Assembly: GCA_035610835.1 (NCBI GenBank)
Contig: CM069446.1
Coordinates: 53,038,934 to 53,102,933, forward strand
Direction: 5' to 3'
DNA length: 64,000 bases
Source of the DNA: Ophiura sarsii
Lineage: Eukaryota; Echinodermata; Ophiuroidea; Amphilepidida; Ophiuridae
The notes under the pieces were generated by a model, which made no database searches, had not been told where the DNA came from, and saw only the letters and a program-made list of their open reading frames with translations. Both the position numbers and the translations under genes were made by a program. The stretch's first letter is position 1; each line of letters starts with the position of its first letter. This document shows positions 26,300 through 38,224 of the stretch, piece after piece.

Positions 26300-27265
26300 A
26301 CAGTAAAAAAAAAAGTGAACAACATGTTTAAAAAATTGAACAACTGCTGTTTGACGGGTGAGCTGAGCAACTTGTTGCTCAAAATATTAAACATCTGGGG
26401 TTGTTTAAAGTTTTAAACACCTAGTTGTTTAACTTTTTAAACAACATGTTTAAAATCAGATTTTACACATTGGTGTTGTTTAAAAATTGTTGTTCAATTT
26501 TCAAGGGTTGTTTAAAGAAAGTTGTTCAATCCTCATGGGTTGTTCAAAGAAAGTTGTTCAATCATCTTGGGTTGTTCAAAGAAAGTTGTTCAATCATCTT
26601 GGGTTGTTCAAAGAAAGTTGTTCAATCATCTTGGGTTGTTCAAAGAAAGTTGTTCAATCCTCATGGATGAAATTGGCCTGTTTAAATAACCAGGGTTGTT
26701 TAATGGCGGTTGTTTAAAACTGCAGGGTTGTTTAAATGATGGTTGTTAAAAAAACAGGGTTGTTTACTGGTAGTTGTTTAAAATTCCAGCACGATTTGAA
26801 GACTTGAATTTATTGTGTTGAAGTACACAGACAGAACGGCAGAACTGTCGAATTCGGATGCCTTCTGTCTGTGGAGCAAAATCGCGAAATTAAAATTATA
26901 TTTTTGCAAAAAATATCCATCTTCGCCGTCTATCATCAAACTATATCGGTTCTTTGGTCATCATATTTCATTATTTTCTTGATTGTATTTCCCCATCTTG
27001 TCAGCAAAATCTTTAAAATTATGATTTAAAATCGAAATTTGTTTACCGAACGAAATACGGCGGCCATTAATTTGCAGCATATCGCGAACGAATCATTGTG
27101 ACACGTGACTTGTGACGTCACAAGTAAACAACGTTGTTCAAGATCACTTTGTATTGATGTGAACGGCGTTCTTCATACTGTAAACAACACCTGTTTAAAA
27201 AAATGTTGTCTTCTTTAAACAACGATGTATAACTTTTACACATCTGTTGTTTGAAAAAGTGTACA
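26300..27265. mobile_element. GTTGTTTAAA-rich element with a 32-bp minisatellite
   Basis: GTTGTTYAAA and its complement recur throughout. From 26506 to 26665, five units of GTTGTTCAATCATCTTGGG + TTGTTCAAAGAAA stand in tandem. Ends around 26305 and 27260 carry AACAAC/GTTGTT words in inverse order, but exact TIRs are unclear. At 27109-27124 CTTGTGACGTCACAAG is a perfect palindrome with a CRE core. Confidence 0.6.
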
Positions 27266-27299
27266 ACCGAAATTGAACAGCGATATTTTGTACATCGTT

Positions 27300-27795
27300 T
27301 TCTCTGTGTGCCCCACCCTCCAGGGGTGGTGCATGCGCACCCTTTTGAGACACTGTCTTGATTTCCTACTTATCACTTTACACTATATTAGGGTATTGAA
27401 ATTGTGGTCGTACGTAGCCAAGATACCAATCTTTTTTTTAATCTTTCATAGGTCGGTCCAATCATTCTTTAAAACTGACGTCTCGAACCCATTTCAAATG
27501 AAAACGGGCAAACACTTTCTATCTTGATTTTTCATCCATTTTTATATGCAGTTGTTTCATAAAAAGTGCAATATTATTTTGTGTTCAAATATATATGATG
27601 TTTTTATAATGTGCTGTTTTAATAAGGACCCCAATGGAAATAAGCCCTTTTTAGAGCTTTCTTGGGCTATCCTTGGCATTATATGTTTTCTTGTATTAAT
27701 ATGTTGTGTTAAATTTGTAAGTTTTAAGATTTGTATATTTTATCTGATGTATTGTATCTCTGTGTCTTGATATGCCAAATAAAACTAAACTAAAC
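27300..27795 (+). mobile_element. LINE 3' untranslated end
   Basis: The segment AGGACCCCAATGGAAATAAGC followed by GGGCTATCCTTGGCATTATA and a tail AATAAAACTAAACTAAACTA is typical of CR1/L2-like LINE 3' ends. No coding region is retained. Confidence 0.6.
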
Positions 27796-28013
27796 TATAA
27801 GCTTTGGAGTGATTACCAAGTCAAACGTCATAATAGCTAAATTCCCGGGCTAAATTCCTAATCAAGGATAAGATTATGCAAATGCGTATTGATAGGTCTA
27901 TTCAAATTGCTCAATAGGGTGGTCCTCTTTGTTGTAAGTTCTGGCAATAACTCAGGGGTAGGCAACCTAAACAGGATGTTCATTGTCTTAAGGGGCCAGG
28001 GGGTAATAATATA

Positions 28014-28430
28014 ATATTTGATAAAATGAAACAATAAGTTTTGCAATATTGGAGAACGCTTGGTAAAAATGAATGTAAACATGAATACCGAGGAGGATTA
28101 TGAATCAATAGAAGAGATTTGTAAATAATATTAGAACTTGTAATAAATTGATAATAATTGTATAGGCCTAAGTGATATTGACCTAGGCCTAAGCTTAGAT
28201 ATAATTAGAGATGCTATTAGGAAATGTAAGAATGATAAATCGTCAGGATTGGATGACATTACTAATGAATTATTGAAAAATGGCGGCACGTGCCCCATCA
28301 ACCGCTCGATATTATCCTTATTTCGTAAAATTATTGAATTGCAATCTACACCATCTGCTGAGTGGAATAGGGCCTAAGGGTGTTAAGAATAAGGAGATCG
28401 CAAAGATCTTAATAATTGCACGCGCGGAAA
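28014..28430 (+). pseudogene. LINE reverse-transcriptase remnant
   Basis: From about 28190 the plus strand reads IRDAIRKCKNDKSSGLDDIT then NELLKNGG and INRSILSLFRKII, the N-terminal reverse-transcriptase region of an APE-type LINE. It then loses frame near 28375. The segment 28028-28100 upstream is shared with 21380-21445 next to block 1, where the reverse-transcriptase piece is missing. Non-functional. Confidence 0.8.
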
Positions 28431-29040
28431 AGCAATTCAAAAGCGACAACTCCGCGAGGCGGAAATGTGAACAAATAATGGTATTCCCGCAAGCGGACAT
28501 TTGAAGAATATTTCGATGACTCCGCTAGCGGAAGTATTAAGAAATATGTTCTTTCCCGCGTGCGTAAAAACAATCCAAAAGCGACAACTCCGCGAAGCGG
28601 AGATGTGAATTTTGTTTTGCTTTTCCGTGAGCGGCAAAGCAATCCGAAAGCAACAATCCCGCGAAGCGGAGATGTGAATTTTGTTTTGCTTTTCCGTGCG
28701 CGGCAAAGCAATCCCGAAGCGACAATCCCGCGAAGCGGAGATGTAATTTTAGAATAACTACAAGCGGTAAGTTTGTGCCGCGTTGGGAAATGTGAACAAA
28801 TACGTGCATGTCCGTAAGCGGGAAAGCAAAGCCAAAGCGACAATTCCGCGAAGAGGAATTACAAACAGGAAGTGTTACCTCCGCTTGAGGACTTTTCCCC
28901 CCGCTTGCGGCAATACCAATAAATGTAGGCATATCCGCAAGCGGAGATACCAAGCGGAGCTTACATTACCGCTTCGCGGTAACGCAAGCGGATCTTTGCA
29001 GTACCGAAAGCGGTACTGCAAAGAATTCGGTCCATTTTAA
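28400..29040 (-). repeat. GC-palindrome block 2, inverted relative to block 1
   Basis: Same linkers and palindromes as block 1 on the opposite strand. It includes three tandem 70-bp units (28570-28750) with CCGCGAAGCGGAGATGTGAA and GCTTTTCCGTG. It ends at a GCAGTACCGCTTTCGGTACT-type stem, as block 1 begins. Confidence 0.85.
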
Positions 29041-29705
29041 TACCTGCTTGCAGGCTCCGATATTTGTACAGCTTTAGCGTCCGTACGGTAATATTGATGA
29101 CTGGGGGATGTAGCCTAGGGTTCGCCATAATCATTGGGCTAATTGCGAGACCAAGGCAACACGGAACAAAGAGGCCGTGGACTCAGTGACTCAGTATATT
29201 ACTAAATCATATAATATAATACAAAATAGCATCCAAATAGCTTAGTATATTACTAAATGGCATCCAAATAGCTGAAATAACTTACTGTGTCCTCTTACCT
29301 TCATATTATAACAATATCAATTACATTTTACAACAAAATCGCTTCAGAAGATGATTAATGCAAGTTATTAATATTAGCAAATGCCGCGAATTTTAGGGGT
29401 TTGTGAAAAGGTTACGACTTAGAAACGTCGTTTCAAATGACGGGGTCGCTAATCTCCCCCGTCAAAAAAATATCAATGCGGCACGAAAAAAGGAAGCGGG
29501 CGAGGACGATCAACTGTTGTTTTGTTTTACTTGGCCTTACGAATGCCTAACGCAATAGCGAGGGACATCGACTTTTGTTATCACAAATGCTTCACTTAAT
29601 AATGAAGGCTTTTGACTTGTTACAAATGCCTAACTTGGAAGGCTTTTTTGACTTGTGTTGTTACAAAATGCCAAACTTAATAATGATGGACTTCAACTTG
29701 TGTTC

Positions 29706-30025
29706 CAGGGGGGCGGGTGTACTCAGATATTATTTTTGGTAGGGATGTGCCGTCAGCAAAACGAAAATTAATCCAAACATTTATCAATTTTCGGGAGAAA
29801 ATGGACCCATATGTGGACATAGGTTTACCGGAGACCAATCATTTTTCCTAGTTGACAGATTTTGCTACAATTTCTGTGAAAAACAGCCAAATTAATGATT
29901 TTAGACCCATACATTTACAAAAAAATGGCTTTGAAAAGGGGACATTCATTTACCAGAGGGTGAAAAATTGGACCCTATTTGCCGGCACATCCCAGTAACC
30001 TCATATCCACTAAGCACCCTCCGGG
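29706..30025. mobile_element. TIR element inside the minisatellite
   Basis: Ends are GGGGGGCGGGTGTACTCAG... and its imperfect mirror (CTAAGCACCCTCC). Both have GGATGTGCCG inside. Related to the element at 129-713. About 320 bp, non-coding. Confidence 0.65.
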
Positions 30026-30401
30026 CTTATGCTATTACAAATGCCTTCTTATATAACGATAGACTTCAACTTGTGTTGTTACAAATGTCTAACATTATAT
30101 TAATAACGAAGGATTTTAACTTGTGTAGTTACAAATGGAAGGCTTTTTGATTCGTGTCGTTACAAATACCTAACTTTTAAGTTAGGTATTGAAATAACGA
30201 AAGTCTTTGACTTGTGTCGTAACAAAATGCCTAACTTAAAATCAAAGGTTTTTAACTTGTGGTGTTATAAATGCCTAACTTGATAACGAAGGCTTTTGAC
30301 TTGTGTAGTTACAAATGCCTAACTTAATAATGAAGGCTTTTGACTTGTTGTTATAAATGCCTAATTTAAGATTTAAGGCTTTTTGACTTGTGTAGTTACA
30401 A

Positions 30402-30592
30402 ACCTTCTTCTTCTTCTTCTTCTTCGGCATCCGTCAGATTTGACGATTGGCTGCCATACGATCACATCTCCGGATCATCTTTCCCCAAGCTACTCTGTCT
30501 TGTGCCAGACGCTTGGCCTTTATAAGACTCATACCAGTCCATTCCTTGATGTTGTCAAACCATTGTTTCCTTTGACGACCTCTTTTCCTGAT
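30402..30592 (-). pseudogene. 3' end of a LINE ORF2 with GAA-repeat tail
   Basis: The minus strand reads RKRGRQRKQWFDNIKEWTGM, then SLIKAKRLAQDRVAWGKMI, and a stop. This is the C-terminus common to many LINE ORF2 proteins. It is followed by (GAA)n at 30402-30424. The rest of the element is absent, as after 5' truncation. Confidence 0.8.
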
Positions 30593-31307
30593 ACAAATGC
30601 CAAACTTAATAACGAAGGCTTTTGCTTGTGTCGTTACAAATGCCTAACTTAATAACATGCAAAGGCTTTTTGACTTGTCTTTACAAATAACAAACACATT
30701 TTGACTTTTACAAATGCCTAACTCAATAACGAAGGCTTTTGACTTGTGTTATTACAAATGTCAAACTTAATAACAAAGGATTTTAACTCGTGTCGTTATC
30801 AAATGGCTAAATTAACATGGAAGGCTTTTTGATTTGTGTCGTTACAAATGCCTAACTAATAATAACAAAGGCTTTTGACTTGTGTCGTAACAAATGCCTA
30901 ACTTAACATGAAAGGCTTTTTGACTTGTTATAAATACCTAACTTCTTAACAAAGGCTTTTGACCTGTGTTATTACAAATGCCCAACTTATTAACAAAGGT
31001 GTTTGACTAATCTGTTAACATTGGCTTTCACGTGTTGTTATAAAGGCCTAACTTATTAACAGTGGCTTTTGACTTGTGTTGTTATATATTATGTGTAACT
31101 TAATAGCGGAACAAAAAACAAAACAATAACACCAAGTTGTGTTAGTTTCTAGTTTTGCATTTATTTTTATACATAATATCTTACATAACACACATATTAT
31201 ATAATTATTACAATCTTTACAAAGAGTCAACCGAATGTCAGTATATTTTACACAAAGCAATTATAAAACTGCATGTCTTGCCTGTTTTGTATGTATGATA
31301 CCTATAT

Positions 31308-31521
31308 AGTTGATCAGTTCCAAATTGGTGAAGCCCCATTACAGCAGCGAATTAATACAGACGAATGCAGGCGCACATGAAGGAAACAAGCACACTGTGC
31401 ATCATATACATGACATGTGCGTGCGCCCAAACCGCGTGCGTGTGGCCATAATCGCGCACCTACGCTTGCATTACTTTTACCAACTATTTTGCGCCAATTT
31501 GGAACTGATTAAACTATATCG
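31308..31521. mobile_element. MITE family A, full copy
   Basis: GATCAGTTCCAAATTGGTGA at the left and CCAATTTGGAACTGATTAAAC at the right. Interior TGCGCGCC/CGTGCG words as in the other copies. Confidence 0.78.
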
Positions 31522-32036
31522 GTAGTAATAAATAGATCAGTATTGGTAGGGTGGTTATATAACATCAATCGAATATGAAATCGGAAACAAAAGAAGATAT
31601 TTGTTAGTGAAATGTTGCAGACTGAATTTTAAAAATATAAATGAAACATTTGTCAGTTAAATGTTTGTGGATGCTTATCTCAAAATGTTTCTTCTTCAGA
31701 TTATTGAAACAAATAAAAAAGTATTCATTTTTTTTTTAATCGGTTGGATACCCCGCTCTGCACTTGTCATTATACATCCAATTGTTCTCATGTAATAAGG
31801 GTTTAAAGTGAATTGTGCATTAATTATGCAAACCAGGTACTAAATTTGCATTGTTCATGCATAAAAAATATAATCAGGTTGCAAGTAGCCTGACCTCCTT
31901 AGCATGCAAGTTGTATAGCCACACACATTATGGTTCTTGAGATAACATGTAAACAACCCATGTGGATGTCGAATGCAGGAAAACAGACAGAAATATTGTG
32001 TACTTAAAAGTATATTATGTGATCTTTTCTAGGAGA

Positions 32037-32930
32037 CGCCCTCAATCCTCGATTTTTTTGGAAGCAGATTTTCTTGCAGATTTATATTTCTGATCATAAA
32101 TCATAAATATATTACGAGTTATAGAGCGATACGATTCCTAATTACCTCAAAATTATGGTTTTAGAGTGAATTTAGAGTGAAAATATAAACTGTCAGGTTA
32201 ACCCGACAGTTTATTTTCACTCTAAAACAAGCATGTGCAACCTTTTCTACCACGCGGGCCTCATTGTGACTTTGAGATCCATTCACGGGCCGCAGTGAAT
32301 GTCAAACATTCCAAAACATATCCGGATACCCGCTTCTCTTCGCCATTTCAACCAGGGATTTTAACACACAATCACAAGTTTGTTTTGATGAAAGAAATGC
32401 GCGCATAGAGCGCAAAAATTTCGACTTTACACTTATTTTTGCTATGATATTGAGGTACATTTATGCTTTAAACACATTTCTACCAAAATATAATCCATTC
32501 GGGGTACACAATTAGGTCTGTGCACTTTTGATCATCATAATTCCATGATTCCTCTTGTCAAATTAACCGACAGTGCCAATCTTAACCGACACGAGTCAAT
32601 ATTGGGGGAAATTGGCCCCTCGCCCCCCCCCCCTCTGGCCACGCCACTGCGTCACCCTACTAATTATAAGAGAGGACACCGCTAAATCAATTCGCCATTA
32701 GTGTAACCTAGGGAGTTCCGGTTAAAACGGGCCGCATCAATGGACATTTTGGGATTGCTTCGCGGGCCTCAGTAGAGGCCGGCTGCGGCCCGCGGGCCGC
32801 AGGTTGCACACGCTTGCTCTAAAACCATGATTTTGAAGTAATTAGGAATCGTATCACCCTTTAACTTGGAATGTATTTACGATTTATGATCAGAAATGTA
32901 AAACTGCAAGAAAATCTGCTTCAAGAAAGT
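32037..32930 (+). mobile_element. palindromic element family B, interrupted copy
   Basis: Halves at 32037-32219 and 32825-32930 match the continuous copy at 13440-13690 in reverse. A 589-bp hAT MITE sits between them. Confidence 0.75.
32228..32816. mobile_element. hAT-type MITE family C
   Basis: TIR CAAGCATGTGCAACC versus CAAGCGTGTGCAACC, with perfect 8-bp flanks CTCTAAAA (32220-32227, 32817-32824). GCGGGCCGCAG subterminal. Relatives at 41751-42164 and 47800-48041. Confidence 0.88.
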
Positions 32931-33155
32931 CCAATTCTTTTAAGTCCCATTCTGATATATCAGGAACAAATGATCATAATATTAATATAATATTCTTTAG
33001 ATTAACCAGAATCATTACGCAGGATACATAAAAAAATCAGATGCAATATGATATATTATCCAATGACTATCTTGTATACTTCTTAAATTTGTAATGCAAT
33101 TTCATGATCTCTTCCTGTAATAGGCTTCTGCTTCATAAGGATACTACATATAGAT

Positions 33156-33535
33156 CAGGCATTCTCAACTGGCGGCGCGGCATCAAGGCATCCTAAGTGG
33201 CGCGAGAGTGGTTAAAAAAAAAATAATAATAATAAAAAAAAAATAATAATAATTAAAAAAAATCATATCATGATAGCCCGGTTCCATAGGGCTACTAAAA
33301 TCAACCACTGACCATCGGCGAGAAACAACTTGCCCCACCACCCTACGAGCCCTGTTTTCCTCTGAAAAATAACTTGAAAAAAAAATGATCAACGAGAGGC
33401 GATTAAATCCAAAACCCAGGAGCTTCAGGGCACTGCATCCTGGACCACCGCCTGGGGGCTTCAATCCTGGATCCCAAGTGGAGCTTCAACAAGTTGGTTA
33501 TGTGGAGCATCAGTAAATCTAGTTGAGAAAGCCTG
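33156..33535. mobile_element. hAT-type MITE, 380 bp
   Basis: TIR CAGGCATTCTCAACTGG versus CAGGCTTTCTCAACTAG, with 8-bp flanks ATATAGAT (33148-33155, 33536-33543). The 93-codon minus-strand frame across it is homopolymer-rich and not a transposase. Confidence 0.88.
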
Positions 33536-33543
33536 ATATAGAT

Positions 33544-34414
33544 ACTCTATTTGTCTTCCTCTGGACAGTGACGTAACTTAATATGCGCAGCATTTAAGCG
33601 CGTATGTATCTTCCATCTTTCTATGCTTGTGTGTGTACCCCAGCGCCTCGAGTAGGCGCACGCGTTATGTGCTGCAAGTAGTAGAATACGCAGTTACGTC
33701 ACTGCCCCGTGATGGCTAAATAGACTATAGACGCTTGTGTCATTCAATGAATATATATGGACATCAAAATATAAAACAAACTCAACCAAAGCGTTAAAGT
33801 AGTTGTTAGAGCATGGATTGCAATATTATTCCAAATGTCACCTGCTTGTTTCAGCCCTCTGTGGAAACATCAACATCAATACCCCATAAAGGTGATACAC
33901 ACACTAGCGTACAAAAGGTAACCCTTTGAAATCTGTATTTAGTAATTTACAGCTCTGCATAAATGTACATGTGTTGCAACACATCAAAAAGAGACACTTT
34001 GCAGTTGAAGCCAATTTTAAGTTCAGCATTTCCACTCTTAAGGCACTTTACAAGCTTCAAACACCTTTTTAAAATTTTGTAGTAAAAAGTCCTAAAATCA
34101 AATATTTTTTCCCAGCATCTTGACAAGCATTTGTGGCAAAGTGCCTCCTTTCAATATGTTGCATCTAATACAATCAAGGTGAATATAAGAACATAGACAG
34201 ACAATACATCGAATACATACAGCCAAATGTACAAGTTTCTCATACCAACTCAAATCAATAAGATTATCCTGGGAATGAAGATATTTTTTCTTCTTTTCCA
34301 ACTTTTAAATTGAGATTTAAAATGCTTGTTATAAAAGCATATATGAAATCATAAATGGACTGATGATACACAAGAACAGGTTTTGAGGTCCTGATCCAGA
34401 AGGACACAAAATGA
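33544..34414. other. intergenic DNA
   Basis: No gene or defined repeat recognised. Confidence 0.4.
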
Positions 34415-34763
34415 CCTACACTCTAAGAAATTAAAGAACCCTTTTTTGTCCTGCCAGGAGAACCCTTAAAGGTTCTTTAAAGAACCAAAAATAGTTCCCC
34501 ATACGTGATACAGAACCATATTTGGTTGATACAGAACCATTTTTGGTTCTATGAAGAACCTTGTTTGGTTCTTCAATTTTCAAGAAACTTTTTTGAAGGT
34601 TCAAGAGAGAGGTTCCTTATAGAACCTTCAAAAAAGGTTCTTGAATATCAACCAAAAATGGTTCTGTATCATGTTTGGGGAACTATTTTTGGTTCTTTAA
34701 AGAACCTTTTAAGGGTTCTCCTGGCAGGACAACTTTAGAACCATTTTTTCTAAGCGTGTATGG
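34415..34763. mobile_element. fold-back element built of AAGAACC/GGTTCTT
   Basis: A 350-bp near-complete palindrome: ACACTCTAAGAAATTAAAGA ... CTAAGCGTGT ends, CCTGCCAGGAGAACCCTTAA arms, and more than twenty AGAACC/GGTTCT words. Confidence 0.8.
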
Positions 34764-35849
34764 CGTAAGTGGATATGACCTTTGACCCCAAATGCACTGA
34801 CTTCCTCCTCCATCTCTTGGACCAGACTCCTTCATTTTTAAGGACTCATTTCTTTTAATGTTGCTGTGTAACTCCACAGTGAGTTTGTTACTCTCATCTC
34901 AAAGCATATTCTTCAAATATAATTGGGTAGAGTATAGTTACTGGGATGTAGTGTATTACTCAAAGGTGCAACACATTGACGGCGGTATGACTCAAACGTA
35001 AACCACCATGTCATGAGTCCAAACAGGCTCACTAATTATACATTGGTGCTATACCATAGATTTGTTTAGAAAGCAAGCAGTATTTATCTTGAAATCCTGA
35101 ATCTTGAAATCCTGAATTTCCATTTGAGCAAATGTGATGTAAACAATTTGAGTATTGTCGGGAATGAAACTATTTGCAAAACGTAATCTTTGCATGTGTA
35201 CTCTAAATGCCTAAGGTGCATGCATATGGCTGCAGTAAATATGCAGGGCTTGAAATCAGGAATTAACACCAAGGAGCTACTTTTTACACAAATTTGCCTC
35301 TGATTCACAGATTTTCCTTCAGGACCAGGATAATTTGTCACATATCAAGGGCTATTAAAAGGTTAAAACCACAGAAATATATCATCCTGGAGATGAGTGC
35401 AAAGGGCAATTTTCAATGCAAAAGTTGCTCCTGGTGACACAATATGCATATAAGAACCAGGGGCATATTGAGGTTTAGCGGGGGTAAATTTACCCCATGC
35501 TCCTGCTTATTTCAAGCCCTATAAATATGCATACAAGCTCTACTTGGGGACGTCGTCTATCCCCATGATACAAATGGTAGTCTCTGGTTGAGACGTGCAT
35601 AATGGCTGCAGTAAATATGAATACAAGCTCTACTTGGGGACGTCATCTATCACCATGATACCAAATAGAAGTCTCTGGTTGAGCATGTCGTATCTCATCA
35701 CCGTCTCTGCTGCGTTAGTTGATCTGCAATGAGCACAATAGGAAACAAATTTATAAATTTATTTTGGGGGTAAAAAAAAAATCACATTTTTGGCACTTTT
35801 TGGTCAACATTTTAAAAACTATGCCATACTAGGGACAAGTAAGTCTTTA
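34764..35849. other. intergenic DNA with one tandem duplication
   Basis: At 35520-35690 a unit of about 105 bp is repeated twice (ACAAGCTCTACTTGGGGACG, GTCTCTGGTTGAG). Otherwise nothing recognised. Confidence 0.5.
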
Positions 35850-36139
35850 GGGAGTGTTCATAAATACTTTGATGGGGAGATAAAAAAGTGTTGATACTCT
35901 TGCAAAGGGAGGGGATCAAAAAAGTTTTTGAAAACCCCAACAAGGGGGGGGGGGGGGGGGGGCAAAAAAGTTTAAAACACTTATTTGTTTCCAAAATTGT
36001 CTGATAAGAAAGTTTCAGGGGCAGGCAGTAATACAGGGGGGTCAAAAAAGTTTGTGGCATGGCGAGAGGCGTCAATTTTTTTTTGATATACCAAAAATGA
36101 AATTATCCAGCCCCCACCAAAGTATTTATGAACGGTCCC
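35850..36139. mobile_element. PIF/Harbinger-like MITE
   Basis: TIRs of about 28 bp (GGGAGTGTTCATAAATACTT versus GGGACCGTTCATAAATACTT) are flanked by TTA on both sides (35847-35849, 36140-36142). That is the target preference of PIF/Harbinger elements. Contains a poly-G tract at 35944-35962. Confidence 0.8.
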
Positions 36140-36142
36140 TTA

Positions 36143-37380
36143 GATAACTTCGGTGCAATTTCAGCATTTTTTTTACCGAAAACTGAATTTGCTACGTTTG
36201 CAGCAAATTTTGAGCCAAAAAAGTGTTTTTTTTCATCAAAATTGAAAAAAAAATCAGCATATTTAGTGAAATCTAACAGTTCAAAAGTTACACAGCGCTT
36301 GATAAATTTCATGATTTTAGGGTTGACAGCCCCCTTAATATGTGACCCTTCACATCAAAACATAGGGCCTATCTCTTGGGATCATTTATCCAATGTCTGA
36401 TTATAACATCATCAAAACATGCAGAAATCATGCTTTAAATTGATACCTCGACCCATAATTGAAATTTAGACTTTAAGAATCAGGAAATATGATGAATAGA
36501 AGCTTAGTATTTCCTTTTAATTTTTCCAAAACATTTTTCTTCATATATAGAAACAAGAAAAACTGACAAGAGGTATGTTTTGATGCGATGTGGTCACATA
36601 TTACCTTTTCATCATTTGCCGTTCCAGTGAGACAAAACTATCCATTTTTCTGATTAGAATACACTTTTAGAATAATTTGGTACCGTATATATATTACTAT
36701 ACTATATTATAGGTATGACCATGGAAAATTGAAAATATAAATGAAAATGCAGGGTGTTATATTCAATTTATTTCCGGGTTTGCCAACTGTAACTAAAAGG
36801 TATACAAATATGATAAACCCAAAACATAGATCAATTACCTGTTAACATGTATGGCTCTATATAACACATGTTATTATTTATTGTACATCAAAATCACACT
36901 TAAGATCACAATTCCAGGATTGATATTCAAGCTGACTGTCATGGATATTCCATCAGTCAAAATCCTGAACAAAACTTTTCAAAAAAAGTTACTTCCAAAA
37001 TGTGTTAAAATATGATGTATTTTTTATATTGGAGATATTTATATCATACGAAAGCTGAAACTGTGCTGATTACAGAACTGTTTTGATCATTTTTCTTCGA
37101 TCACTACTGTACAAAAAAAGTTATGAGTGAATGATGATTGTGATGTCATTAAAAGCTACAAAACAAGAAACCTTGAAAACAGGCCAAAAAGATACATAAT
37201 TCAATAGAATAACATCATAAAGTTAATAAGAAAAGTGACTTAAGTAATATTTTGAAGGTGAAATTTCATGAAAGAGGATGACACAAAGTATTGGATATAA
37301 ATATTCTAATAATAAAAACAAAAACAAAAAAACTACCCATAATTTTTCCACAGATCACATCACAAATATCTTAGGTTATC
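36143..37380. other. intergenic DNA
   Basis: AT-rich with short frames only; nothing recognised. Confidence 0.4.
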
Positions 37381-37651
37381 TTAACCCTAATCCCCCTGAG
37401 TGCTAAAAAATGCTGATCCAAAGTCCCTCTCCAAACGCATGCGCCGTCGGTTTTCGATGATGTAGTCAACCGAGCCTATATAATGAGTGCAATATACTGC
37501 ACTAATGTGTAGCTGAGGGCTGTGGCTTAGTGGTTGGAAGGTGGGGCTTGAGAACGGAGGGTCCCCGGATCAAATCCCGGCAGGTTCCCGGAGATTTAGT
37601 TGGTGTTTTTTCCTCGAAAATTGTGATCCCGGTCAAAAATCCTAAACCAGG
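37381..37651 (+). repeat. tRNA-headed repeat, copy 1
   Basis: Starts TTAACCCTAATCCCCCTGAG and ends GGGTTAGGGTTA. Inside, GTGGCTTAGTGGTTGGAAGG (A-box-like) and CCGGATCAAATCCCGG (B-box-like) form a Pol III promoter-like head. The inverted TTAGGG-like ends are unusual for a SINE. Confidence 0.75.
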
Positions 37652-37691
37652 GTTAGGGTTATGGTAACATTTTTTGTTTTTTTGTGTTCTA

Positions 37692-37971
37692 TTAACCCTA
37701 ACCCCCCTGAGTGCTAAAAAATGCTAATCCAAAGTCCCTCTCCAAACGCATGCACCGTCTGTTTTCGATGACGTAGTCAACCGAGCCTATATAATGAGTG
37801 CAGTATACGGCACGAATGTGTAGCTGAGGGCCGTGGCTTAGTGGTTGGAAGGTGGGGCTTGAGAACGGAGGGTCCCCGGATCGAATCCCGGCAGGTTCCC
37901 GGAGATTTAGTTGGTGTTTTTCCTCGAAAATTGTAATCCCGGTCAAAAATCCTAAACCGGGGTTAGGGTTA
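37692..37971 (+). repeat. tRNA-headed repeat, copy 2
   Basis: About 95 percent like copy 1 by eye, 40 bp away in the same orientation, with B box CCGGATCGAATCCCGG. Confidence 0.78.
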
Positions 37972-38224
37972 ACGCATTTTGAAGGAGGTATGAGAATCTG
38001 AATTTTGCGACTATTAGCAAGTCCATCAGAAAGAGCAGAATTTAGAAACCTGTGCCCTCATTTGTTACTTACTTGCTTGCATATTTTTTCACAAATGAAG
38101 AGCTTTGTTGCAAAAGGGCCACCAGACCACCCCGACATGTTACATTTTGCATTAGTGAATTTGTATTGACAAGTCCATGGAATTAATCAAATTATTGTAT
38201 GACTGTGTTCATTACTGTTTCTAT

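Larger units (their letters stand above)
29540..31095. repeat. 44-bp minisatellite, main array
   Basis: Some 30 imperfect units of ATGCCTAACTTAATAACGAA + GGCTTTTGACTTGTGTTGTTAC. Interrupted by a TIR element (29706-30025) and a LINE end (30402-30592). A short relative lies at 19631-19798. Confidence 0.88.

Noticed and set aside
26425..26717. Frames with FKESCSIILGCSKKVVQ repeats
   Set aside because: Produced by the 32-bp minisatellite in shifted frames.
33183..33464. 93-codon minus-strand frame
   Set aside because: Spans a hAT MITE with homopolymer stretches. No transposase motif.
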